Below, piece by piece: positions 1 to 4,869 of a stretch of 6,039 nucleotides of DNA. The position numbers and the translations under genes were made by a program. The DNA is from Actinomycetota bacterium (GTDB lineage Bacteria; Actinomycetota; Rubrobacteria; Rubrobacterales; Rubrobacteraceae). Below the pieces are notes generated by a model. That model saw only the letters and a list, made by a program, of their open reading frames with translations. It ran no database searches and was not told where the DNA came from. The stretch is taken from positions 1-6,039 of the forward strand of contig JAIVIG010000208.1 in the NCBI GenBank assembly GCA_020200675.1, written 5' to 3'. Within the stretch, counting starts at the first letter, position 1. Each line of letters begins with the position of its first letter.

Positions 1-2
1 TC

Positions 3-62
3 TCCGAGCTGAGAGTCGAGCTACGCAAGGCCAAAGAGCGTTTGAGACACAGCCAAGGATGA
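3..62 (+). CDS. C-terminal tail of an unidentified protein (partial)
   Basis: The frame beginning at base 3 is open from the window edge to a TGA at 60-62 and encodes about 19 residues ending RLRHSQG. It is rich in Glu, Arg, Lys and Leu (SELRVELRKAKERLR), as expected of a helical or coiled-coil C-terminus. The stop codon falls inside the perfect hairpin at 46-78, an arrangement often seen at gene ends. The piece is too short to identify a family. Another frame also stays open across it, so coding is likely but not certain. Confidence 0.4.
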   Translation, partial: SELRVELRKAKERLRHSQG

Positions 63-78
63 CATCCTTGGCTGTGTC
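46..78 (+). terminator. Perfect 16-bp hairpin, probable transcription terminator
   Basis: Bases 46-61 are the exact reverse complement of 63-78, with a single base (A62) between the arms; in RNA the innermost pair or pairs would open to form the loop. There is no T-run on either side, so it is not a textbook intrinsic terminator, but its position at the stop codon of the leftmost + strand reading frame fits a 3'-end hairpin. It could stop transcription or protect mRNA ends in either direction. Confidence 0.55.
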
Positions 79-188
79 AGGCAGCCGGGTTTCGAGGTTT
101 AGATGTTCACGCTGATATCAATAACGATGGTTACATCAGGCGCAATATTAGGGTAAAGTGTCCCACAGAAGGTTCGTGTGCAGGCCAT

Positions 189-200
189 GCGGGAAACCGC
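189..200 (+). other. Short GNRA-type hairpin in the leader of the LPKSG gene
   Basis: GCGG-GAAA-CCGC forms a 4-bp stem with a GAAA tetraloop, about 11 nt before the ribosome-binding site of the gene at 229. It may be a small leader structure or chance. No convincing -35/-10 pair was found in 80-228; TAAAGT at 154-159 is the best -10-like match, with only a poor -35 upstream. Confidence 0.25.
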
Positions 201-228
201 TCAGTGAACAGAAGGAGGAAAAGCGTAC

Positions 229-453
229 ATGAAGAGAGTAATTTATTTGGTTATGGTCGCCCTGGTGGCCATGCTGATCCTCGCGCCGACCGCCATGGCG
301 CAGGAGATGACCGTGATGAAGGAAGAGACCATGATGATGGAGAAGGATCTCCCCAAGAGCGGTGGTGTGCCGGTCGGGTCGATACTCTTGCCGGCCGCCG
401 CCCTGCTCGTCGGGGGAGGCGTCCTGGGCTACGCGGTCCTGCGGCGCAGGTAG
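229..453 (+). CDS. Small secreted protein with sortase-like LPKSG anchor
   Basis: A 74-residue protein built like a miniature surface protein. Residues 1-24 are a signal peptide (MKR, a hydrophobic core, then AMA before Gln25). Residues 25-40 are an acidic, Met-rich linker with five Met in 16 residues. Residues 41-45 are LPKSG, followed by a hydrophobic segment at about 49-70 and a terminal RRR. That order (motif, membrane span, basic tail) is the cell-wall sorting signal recognised by sortases, with Ser in place of Thr. AAGGAGGA at 212-219 gives a good spacing to the ATG at 229. If processed, only about 20 residues would be displayed. It may instead stay as a small membrane protein. Its function is unknown. 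It is monocistronic, with a terminator at 544-588. The gene is convincing; the sortase processing is inferred. Confidence 0.82.
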   Translation: MKRVIYLVMVALVAMLILAPTAMAQEMTVMKEETMMMEKDLPKSGGVPVGSILLPAAALLVGGGVLGYAVLRRR

Positions 454-759
454 CATCGGAGTAGAATAGGATAGGGTTTATCCCTCCGGGGGCTTCCTAC
501 ACGGCCTGCACCCGTTTGTTGCGTGCTCCCGGCTAACGAATCGAGACCCGGCGGTGGATGTTAGAAGAACCACCCCCGCCGGGTCTTTACTACGTCCACG
601 GGGACATCGCGCAGGAAGTGCGCCCTGCCGCACAACAAGGGCCGGAGCCCCGATGAGGACCCCGACCCGGTAAGTAGTTGGCGGCGCTAGTCCTGCGCTG
701 TCTCGCTTCTTATCTGTTCCTCCTGGCGCTCTCGAAATACTCGGGTCTGCTCCAGTCGC
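454..759. other. Gene-free stretch, with possible decayed remnants
   Basis: This 306-base gap separates the LPKSG gene from the convergent winged-helix gene. It contains a minor 5-bp hairpin (GGATA/TATCC, 469-483) and the strong terminator at 544-588. From about 590 to 690 a short + strand frame reads KCALPHNKGRSPDEDPDP and runs to a TAG. It has no start codon or ribosome-binding site and could be a gene remnant. On the minus strand, short charged reading frames follow the stop of the 760-1167 gene (712-763), but no start or frame is decisive. No RNA gene was recognised. Confidence 0.4.
544..588 (+). terminator. Intrinsic terminator of the LPKSG gene
   Basis: AGACCCGGCGG at 544-554 pairs with CCGCCGGGTCT at 576-586. 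The stem continues through TGG (555-557) with CCA (570-572) after a three-C bulge, leaving a 12-nt loop. TTT follows at 586-588. The T-tract is short but the GC-rich stem is strong. Lying about 90 nt after the LPKSG stop, between convergent genes, it may work in both directions. Confidence 0.72.
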
Positions 760-1167
760 TCAATCCATCATCCTCTCGCTAAGCGATCGAGCCCTCGCCG
801 CTAGTTTGGCCGCCTCGTTTGCGCCCTCCTCGGTCAGGTCGGCCCCGGTCCAGCCCGCCGCCATGGCACCGTGCGTGCGGACGATCAAACCCCGGGCCTC
901 CAAGCGGCTAAAGCCACGTGACAACGAGGCACGGGCACTCCGGTAGGCTTTCTCGCCGATGTCTTTTTTGCTGAAGTCGAAGTAGCGTGAGCTCCGGGGA
1001 CGACTATCCGGCTCCCAGCCGAAGTACGCCTCCAAGACCTCCGGGTACTTGACATCCGTGCCAAGCTGGCCGCCGTCGGGAAGAGGCCGGGCGCCCGTGC
1101 CTCGCTCGCGGTTTTCGTGTGCCAGCCTTAGTACAGTCTTCTGTAGCTCTGATAAACCCCTGCCCAC
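760..1167 (-). CDS. Winged-helix-like DNA-binding protein (hypothetical)
   Basis: A 135-residue soluble protein. Residues at about 3-20 (LSELQKTVLRLAHENRERG) form a first helix. A YPEVLEAYFGW segment follows, then FSKKDIGEKAYRSARASLSRGFSRLEARGLI and a wing-like stretch ending WTGADLTEEGANEA. The pattern 'R-A-S-L-S-R-G-F-S-R-L-E-A-R-G-L-I' followed by 'L-T-E-E-G' resembles the recognition helix and wing of small winged-helix proteins found on plasmids and integrative elements. The start is GTG at 1167, with AAGGAGG immediately upstream (spacing about 3 nt). Two tandem palindromes (1177-1269) sit directly upstream and abut this ribosome-binding site, so the protein may bind them and autoregulate. 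That role is an inference. It is the last gene of the minus-strand cargo cluster. No exact family name can be given from sequence alone. Confidence 0.72.
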   Translation of the reverse strand: MGRGLSELQKTVLRLAHENRERGTGARPLPDGGQLGTDVKYPEVLEAYFGWEPDSRPRSSRYFDFSKKDIGEKAYRSARASLSRGFSRLEARGLIVRTHGAMAAGWTGADLTEEGANEAAKLAARARSLSERMMD

Positions 1168-1176
1168 GCTCCTCCT

Positions 1177-1269
1177 TATTGGTTAACACTCGCATCACCG
1201 TGACAGGGGTGTTAGCCGATAGACTATTGGTTAATACTAGCGCAACGATTGCCGGGGTATTAGCCAATA
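1177..1269. repeat. Tandem pair of covarying 45-bp palindromes, possible operator or RNA hairpins
   Basis: There are four copies of a 13-bp half-site, TATTGGYTAAYAC, at 1177-1189 (+), 1209-1221 (-), 1225-1237 (+) and 1257-1269 (-). They form two inverted-repeat units, with a repeat period of exactly 48 bp. Where the units differ (TAACAC in unit 1, TAATAC in unit 2) both arms differ together, so pairing is preserved. Each unit has a second, unrelated dyad exactly at its centre: TCAC-C-GTGA centred on 1199 and GCAA-CGA-TTGC centred on 1247. Half-site centres are 32, 16 and 32 bp apart. The first arm touches the ribosome-binding site of the minus-strand gene starting at 1167. Candidate roles are operator, iteron, recombination site or leader RNA hairpins. 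Confidence 0.8.
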
Positions 1270-1308
1270 ACAAAGGGCCGGAACCCCTCATATAGAAGCC
1301 CAGGTCAC

Positions 1309-1701
1309 CTACACTCTTTCCAAGGCTACCGAGAACTCTCCGTCCACGATTATTTGCACCGTGATACTGCTGTAGTCATCTACTCGCTTTTGCATGCTGG
1401 CCTTTACGGTCAGGAAAGGGCCAGAAGGGTTGTTGTAGGACACCTCGTAGTCTTGGGGAACCACTCCTTCCACGCTCTCCGTGCTAGAACTTACCAAGCC
1501 GTAAGAGCCCTTGAAAGGCGTGCCGGACGTGCCCGTTACTCTGATAGTGGCGGTCTTGGTGTCGCTGGCTCTCGTGGTAGCCTCCAATACTTGCTTGGAG
1601 TCGGCGTTGCCCCCGCACCCGCTGCTTAAGACGAGGGCTATAATTATTACGACCACGGTGAGCGTTAGGTGGGTACCACCGTTCGTCAACGCCCTTCTCA
1701 A
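1309..1701 (-). CDS. Small predicted lipoprotein of unknown function
   Basis: A 130-residue protein. It has a basic N-terminus (MRRALTNGG), a hydrophobic stretch at about 12-25 (LTLTVVVIIIALVL) and then SSGC-GG. Cys29 is the likely lipidated residue, giving a mature chain of about 102 residues. The Leu sits one place further from Cys than in the strict lipobox, though LSSGC variants are common. The mature part is rich in Ser, Thr and Val, with alternating beta-type segments (TATIRVTGTSG, GSYGLVSS, ITVQIIVDGEFSVAL), loosely like LppX/LprG-type beta-fold lipoproteins; that comparison is weak. The start is TTG at 1701 with AAAGGAGG three nt upstream. A terminator hairpin (1719-1754) lies between it and the preceding gene, so it may have its own promoter. 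It is probably membrane-anchored on the outer face. Confidence 0.68.
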   Translation of the reverse strand: MRRALTNGGTHLTLTVVVIIIALVLSSGCGGNADSKQVLEATTRASDTKTATIRVTGTSGTPFKGSYGLVSSSTESVEGVVPQDYEVSYNNPSGPFLTVKASMQKRVDDYSSITVQIIVDGEFSVALERV

Positions 1702-1718
1702 AAGCCTCCTTTCTCAGA

Positions 1719-1754
1719 CAAAGCAAAGAGCCGGGACCATGATAGCCCCGGCTC
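1719..1754 (-). terminator. Intrinsic terminator after the zinc-finger/helical gene
   Basis: Read on the minus strand, GAGCCGGG (1754-1747) pairs perfectly with CCCGGCTC (1735-1728) across an 11-nt loop, followed by TTTGCTTTG (1727-1719). It begins 14 nt after the stop codon of the gene ending at 1769 and lies 18 nt ahead of the lipoprotein start. It should therefore separate the two transcription units, or allow only partial read-through. Confidence 0.75.
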
Positions 1755-1768
1755 AGCGGTAGCGTTGA

Positions 1769-2425
1769 CTACTCCGGTCGAATCCCTATCTCTTCGTGAT
1801 AGCGGTGCGCCTCCTCGGTCGCCCTCTCACCCTCTTCCACGAGAACGCCGAGGGTGCGCCGTAAAGCCTCCTCGTCCATCTTGCCGGTAGCGTGGTCCTC
1901 TAGGGCGGTGCGGGCGTTCACGAGGGCGTCTGCGCGGCTTATGAGCCTCCGGGACTCCGCATCCTGTTCGGGGGTGAGGTTGGCTATCCTATCCTTGCGG
2001 CTCTTGCAAGGGGCGTCGGCTACCTCTCGGGCAAGTTCGGCGCGGGCCTCCGCCTTGAGAAACTCCTCTTTGGCGCTCTCGCGGGCGTTAAAGGCGAGCC
2101 GCTCCAAATCCTCGAACCCCCACGCGCGGGCGATCCGCAACCAGTCGCCGGTTACGTCCTCGGTTACGCTTCGGCCCATCGACTCCAGAGCGAGCTCGTA
2201 CGCGCGGGCGTGTTCGCCACACATGGGATAGTCGCGGTTCTCGGGGTGCATCCAGGTGGTAGCCTCCCGGGGACAGGGGTTACCGGTCCTGCTCCCCGCC
2301 CGGCAGCGCATGGGCCGGAGCTTCTGCTCCGGGGGGAGTTCCTCCTGGTGCTCGAGGACCTCCTCGGGGCGGGGTATCCGCTCCGGATTCTCCGGGTTCT
2401 CGGTTCTCGGCTCTTCACTCAACAT
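1769..2425 (-). CDS. N-terminal Cys/His zinc-binding motif plus long helical domain (hypothetical)
   Basis: A 218-residue soluble protein. Residues 1-38 are Pro/Glu/Arg-rich and probably disordered. Residues 41-72 carry Cys41, Cys51, Cys69 and His72 in the arrangement RCRAGSRTGNPC...PMCGEHA. This matches the short 'C-x-(A)-x-T-x-x-G-x-P-C ... C-x-x-H' zinc-binding signature seen in phage and mobile-element proteins. Residues at about 80-215 are almost wholly charged and helical (AKEEFLKAEARAELAREVAD; VEEGERATEEAHRYHEEIG), suggesting a coiled coil. The start is ATG at 2425 with AAAGGAGA five nt upstream. The gene ends just before a good terminator (1719-1754). It may bind nucleic acid or act as an adaptor, but no function is known. 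The family signature points to phage or integrative-element cargo. Confidence 0.75.
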   Translation of the reverse strand: MLSEEPRTENPENPERIPRPEEVLEHQEELPPEQKLRPMRCRAGSRTGNPCPREATTWMHPENRDYPMCGEHARAYELALESMGRSVTEDVTGDWLRIARAWGFEDLERLAFNARESAKEEFLKAEARAELAREVADAPCKSRKDRIANLTPEQDAESRRLISRADALVNARTALEDHATGKMDEEALRRTLGVLVEEGERATEEAHRYHEEIGIRPE

Positions 2426-2584
2426 GCTTCTCCTTTCCTCAAAAATCGTCCGGTCGCGTGTAATATCGGGGACCGTGGCGGCCCCCTCGCCTGGTTGCTC
2501 ACGGACTATCAGCCGGGCCAGACGAAGAGCAGGAAGTAGGACGGGGCCGCGGGCGGAGCCGGCAGCCCCGCCTCGGGGATCGCC

Positions 2585-2806
2585 CTAAGCATCCATCCTC
2601 TCCAGGCAAGAGAAGTGCATGTCCACCGCGAAGAAGCGCGGGTTGCAGGACAGGCAGTACATTGGCCCCCTATAACCGTGCCCCACATTGGGGCGAGGCG
2701 CGGTGAGCGTCTTGGCGGTCGTGCCGCATCCTGAACAGGTACCGCACTCGCGGGTCTTCTCCTCGCCGGCGGGGACGGTACGCGTGGGGTGCGCTAGACT
2801 CTTCAT
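2585..2806 (-). CDS. Small zinc-ribbon protein (hypothetical)
   Basis: A 73-residue protein starting at ATG 2806. The ribbon is C21-x2-C24-x2-C27 followed 23 residues later by C51-x2-C54 (CGTCSGCG ... YCLSCNP), with C67 near the end. Four of these cysteines make a standard zinc ribbon. I chose ATG 2806 because TGGAGG lies eight nt upstream. The frame also extends to a GTG at 2879-2881, which would add 25 residues (MSDKETAPQVLPTPRS...). That GTG lies only five nt after the -10 of the minus-strand promoter at 2886-2913, so it would be translated from a nearly leaderless mRNA. Both starts are possible. The gene is divergent from the XRE-recombinase pair and probably belongs to the same element. 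Its function is unknown; small ribbons of this kind often bind nucleic acid or protein. Confidence 0.68.
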   Translation of the reverse strand: MKSLAHPTRTVPAGEEKTRECGTCSGCGTTAKTLTAPRPNVGHGYRGPMYCLSCNPRFFAVDMHFSCLERMDA

Positions 2807-2809
2807 CGT

Positions 2810-2849
2810 CAACACCTCCAGAGTGTTGGCCGGGCTCCGGGGTGTTGGC
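2810..2849 (-). promoter_or_regulatory. Possible SD-sequestering hairpin with repeated GTGTTGG
   Basis: In the minus-strand mRNA, CAACAC (2828-2823) can pair with GTGTTG (2815-2810). This leaves the ribosome-binding GGAG of the ATG at 2806 in a 7-nt loop. A second copy of the upstream arm (GCCAACACC, 2849-2841) could compete for the same partner, giving two alternative pairings. The stem is only 6 bp, so regulation is speculative. Confidence 0.3.
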
Positions 2850-2885
2850 AGCACCTGCGGGGCCGTTTCTTTATCCGACACACAT

Positions 2886-2913
2886 ATTCTACCTTTTTTC
2901 TATACATTGTCAA
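2886..2913 (-). promoter_or_regulatory. Promoter of the zinc-ribbon gene
   Basis: On the minus strand, TTGACA (2913-2908) is a perfect -35. It is followed by a 16-bp spacer and TAGAAT (2891-2886), five of six matches to the -10 consensus. The expected transcription start falls at about 2879-2881, on the alternative GTG codon, so the transcript would be leaderless for that start or have a roughly 75-nt leader for ATG 2806. Confidence 0.7.
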
Positions 2914-2930
2914 CCCTTTTAGGGTATAAT
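2901..2930 (+). promoter_or_regulatory. Promoter of the XRE-recombinase operon
   Basis: A perfect TATAAT -10 lies at 2925-2930. With an 18-bp spacer the -35 is TATACA (2901-2906), four of six consensus matches. It is back-to-back with the minus-strand promoter: the two -35 boxes are one base apart. Transcription should start near 2937, leaving a leader of about 35 nt before ATG 2973. Confidence 0.68.
2913..2925. promoter_or_regulatory. Candidate operator ACCCT-TTT-AGGGT
   Basis: A perfect 5+3+5 palindrome lies in the spacer of the + strand promoter, just before its -10, and touches the -35 of the divergent promoter. It is well placed for the XRE protein encoded at 2973 to repress its own operon and affect the divergent gene. 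Binding is inferred. Confidence 0.45.
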
Positions 2931-2972
2931 TTGGCTGGTAAATGAGGGCTAAACAGATAGGAGATGGCTAGA

Positions 2973-3191
2973 ATGCAGGCCGTGGTCTATATTGGAGACA
3001 GGCTCAAAGCTCTGCGAATCGAGCAGGCGCTTACACAGGAAGAACTCGCCGATAAAGCCGGCGTTGCCGCGAACACTGTGGCGAGACTGGAGCGCAACGA
3101 GACTGAGCCGCACATGTCCACGGTTCGGAAGCTCGCCCACACACTAAACGTGGAACCCGTGGTGCTCGTGAAAGGGGCAAGCGATGCCTAG
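2973..3191 (+). CDS. Small XRE-family (HTH_3) repressor
   Basis: A 72-residue protein that is almost entirely one helix-turn-helix domain. After IGDRLKALRIEQA comes LTQEELADKAGVAANTVARLERNETEPHMSTVRKLAHTLNV, the standard five-helix Cro/CI-like fold, with TQEELADKAG as helix 2 and ANTVARLE as recognition helix 3. I prefer ATG 2973 because AGGAG (2959-2963) is nine nt upstream. The alternative ATG at 2964 directly abuts that AGGAG and would add only three residues. The stop codon overlaps the recombinase start by 8 nt, so the two are translationally coupled. It probably represses the operon through the palindrome at 2913-2925 and so controls excision or integration of the element. The family call is firm; the target is inferred. 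Confidence 0.88.
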   Translation: MQAVVYIGDRLKALRIEQALTQEELADKAGVAANTVARLERNETEPHMSTVRKLAHTLNVEPVVLVKGASDA

Positions 3192-4831
3192 CACCAACGG
3201 CCACGGCCTCAAGCGGGCGATCCTCTACGCTCGCGTGTCCACCGAAGAGCAAGCCAGGAGCGGCTACTCACTGGCGCAACAGATGGAAGCCCTGAGGCAG
3301 TACGCTGCCCGCGAGGGGTACGAGGTCCTCGAAGAGGTCTTCGACCGGGGCCAGAGCGGAGTGAGCCTCTCGCGTCCAGGCATGGATCACGTCAGGGACC
3401 TGGTCGCCGCAGGGCGAGCTCACGGACGGAATCCTCGACCAGCTGGCGAAGTTTGAGCGGGCCAAGCTCGCCGAAAGGACGCGCCGCGGGACCATCAGAA
3501 AGGCCAGGGAAGGACACACGGTCACTACTACCCCCAACTACGGCTTCCGCCTCAACGAGGCCAAGGACGGCTTGGAGATCCATGAGCCCGAGATGGCGAT
3601 TGTCGAGCAGATCTTCCGCATGGCGGCCGAAGGCTTGGGCACGGCCGCCATACAAAGCAAGCTCTACGCCATGGGTGTGCCGGCCCCGAAGGGCGGCAAG
3701 GCCTGGTACAGGCAGACGGTAAGGAAGCTGTTAGACAGCGACGTCTACCGGCCGCACCCCTTCGAGGAGATCGCCGGCCTGGTTTCGTCTGAGGTGCTAG
3801 TCCGCCTGGACCCGACCAAAGAGTACGGCGTGCAGTGGTACAACCGCAAGAAGATCACCAAGACGAGGGTCTCCGAACCGGACGCGGCTTCGCCCGGCGG
3901 ACGCAAGTACAGAGACGTCCGGACATCCGTGTGGAGGCCTAAAGAGGAGTGGGTGGCCGTGCCCGTCCCCGCCCGCCTCGACAGGGATCTCGTGGACCGG
4001 GCCCGCGCCATGATCGCCGTCAATAAGGGCCACGAGAGGAAACACCTGGTGCGGGAGTGGGAGCTCAGGGGTGTCATGCGCTGCCCGTGCGGCGCCACGA
4101 TGGTGACCCACACCACCCACCCGTACGGCAGGTACCTCTACCACTACTACAGCTGCGCCAAGCGTAGGGACTTCAGGGACAAGGGCGCCTGCCGGCAAAA
4201 GTCGCTCCGCGCGGAGCACGTCGAGCCCGTGGTTTGGGAGTTTGTCTCCGGTCTCCTCAAGGACCCCGAGAGGATAAGGGCCGGCATGAACGCCCTGATA
4301 GACCGGGAGCGGGCGGCCGGCATCCACGACACGGGGGAGCAGGCCGCAGCCTGGGCGAAGAAGCTAGAGGAGTGCGACCGGCTGCGGAATGCTTACCAGG
4401 ACCAGCAAGCCGCGGGCCTCATGACGCTCGAGGAGCTGGGCTCGAAGCTTAAGGGCCTGGAGAAGACTCGGAAGCTGGGACTGGACGAGCTCGCGGGACT
4501 GGAGGACCGTGAGGAGCGCGCGAAGGAGCTTGAGAAAGACCGGGACGCCCTGATGGCGTCCTGGTCCGACGGGGTGCCGGAGGGCCTAGACGGGCTCTCG
4601 GGGCAAGAGCGAAACAAGGTCTACCGTATGCTCAGGCTCGAGGCCACACCCACGGAGGAGGGCTTCAGGGTAACGGGGGCGTTCACGGGGGTTTTGTACT
4701 CGGGAAACGGCGGCTGGCGGGAGGCGACGGTGAAGAAGCTGAAGGGCGCCAGGTTGCGCACGCCCTCCCGGCTAACCGTGGAGGTCCAGGCTATGGGGCG
4801 AGGAACGACCGATCCTATGAGCAGCTTGTAG
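3184..4831 (+). pseudogene. Large serine recombinase, broken by internal deletion and frameshift
   Basis: A site-specific integrase of the large serine type, now in two frames. Part 1 (3184 to about 3412) holds the start of the resolvase domain: LYARVSTEEQ with Arg17 and nucleophile Ser19, GYSLAQQ, and the SGVSLSRPG loop. Part 2 (about 3413-4831) begins at GELTDGILDQLAKFERAK, the end of that domain. It continues with the Recombinase domain (about 3526-3780), a zinc ribbon (CPC at 4082-4090, Cys at 4154 and 4190) and a coiled coil (about 4360-4570). Between the parts, roughly 45 residues expected in relatives are missing, including the D-R-x-x-R catalytic arginines, and the join shifts frame; part 1 stops at 3456. 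Ordinary reading would give a 90-residue stub. ATG 3184 overlaps the XRE stop. From about 4708 the C-terminus is read antisense from the flavin-reductase gene, so the native end is altered. Confidence 0.85.
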
Positions 4832-4869
4832 CAGCTCTGCGGGTCCAGGGTGTCGGGATCGATAATCAC
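4621..4869 (-). pseudogene. Flavin-reductase-like gene, 5' fragment truncated by the element
   Basis: The frame starts with GTG at 4869 and reads (V/M)IIDPDTLDPQSCYKLLIGS, then VVPRPIAWTSTVSREGVRNL and APFSFFTVASRQPP. This is the hallmark N-terminus of the flavin reductase-like domain (FMN-binding split-barrel, DIM6/NTAB type), in which RPIAWTSTV...NLAPFSFF lines the flavin site. Homology ends near 4708 after about 54 residues; intact members usually run to roughly 180-210. A nonhomologous 28-residue tail continues to a stop at 4621. The GTG overlaps the TGA of the upstream XRE-cupin gene (GTGA), so the two formed an operon with coupled translation. The fragment lacks most of the barrel and should be inactive. 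The recombinase 3' end lies antisense to it. Confidence 0.78.
4700..4730. other. Predicted element-chromosome junction (att half-site)
   Basis: On the minus strand the flavin-reductase reading frame keeps family resemblance through ...TVASRQPP (codon 54, bases 4710-4708). It then switches to an unrelated tail, FPEYKTPVNAP. On the + strand the recombinase frame passes through the same point and gains about 40 residues. Recombination within this region is the simplest explanation. The exact crossover bases cannot be fixed without an empty site. Confidence 0.42.

Larger units (their letters stand above)
760..4710. mobile_element. Probable degraded integrative element (left limit uncertain)
   Basis: The span joins a recombinase-XRE module at one end with four short minus-strand genes of phage or plasmid type. 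The right boundary is placed at about 4708, where flavin-reductase homology stops. The left boundary is not seen: the missing 3' part of the flavin-reductase gene, expected on the minus strand just left of the element, is not in this window. The element may therefore extend past base 1, or its left side may have been rearranged. The left coordinate used here is just the outermost accessory gene. With the recombinase inactivated, the element is probably immobile unless helped in trans. Confidence 0.45.

Noticed and set aside
712..763. Short minus-strand frames after the winged-helix stop (one starting TTG 763, reading MSDWSRPEYFES...)
   Set aside because: Purine-rich DNA gives charged peptides in more than one frame here, and no start is clearly favoured. 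It may be a frameshifted tail of the 760-1167 gene, but this cannot be decided.
1177..1269. CRISPR array
   Set aside because: There are only two units. They are palindromic across their whole length with a 3-bp gap and no unique spacers, and no cas genes are present.
1004..1291. Minus-strand ORF with internally repeated peptide (LLLANTPAIVALVLTN / LSANTPVTVMRVLTN)
   Set aside because: The repeat arises because the 48-bp palindrome period is a multiple of three. The frame has no good SD and overlaps the better-supported 760-1167 gene.
1270..1308. Terminator after the lipoprotein gene (AGGG/CCCT on the minus strand)
   Set aside because: A stem of only about 4 bp. The short TTTGTT tail is suggestive but insufficient.
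2540..2584. GC-rich hairpin (GGCGGGG/CTCCGCC) as terminator of the zinc-ribbon gene
   Set aside because: The stem includes a G-U pair and there is no T-run after it on the minus strand. It is too weak to call.
1854..2588. Several long + strand ORFs (1854-2231, 2210-2539, 2256-2588)
   Set aside because: They are antisense to the 1769-2425 gene, which has a strong SD, a zinc motif and its own terminator. Their translations are low-complexity Ser/Arg/Gly.
3184..4831. Programmed frameshift making a full recombinase
   Set aside because: No slippery sequence is seen at 3412, and the missing catalytic segment cannot be recovered by a shift.
3572..4831. Independent 419-residue gene starting at ATG 3572
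   Set aside because: The same frame is open and recognisably recombinase back to about 3413, so ATG 3572 is an internal methionine of the broken integrase.
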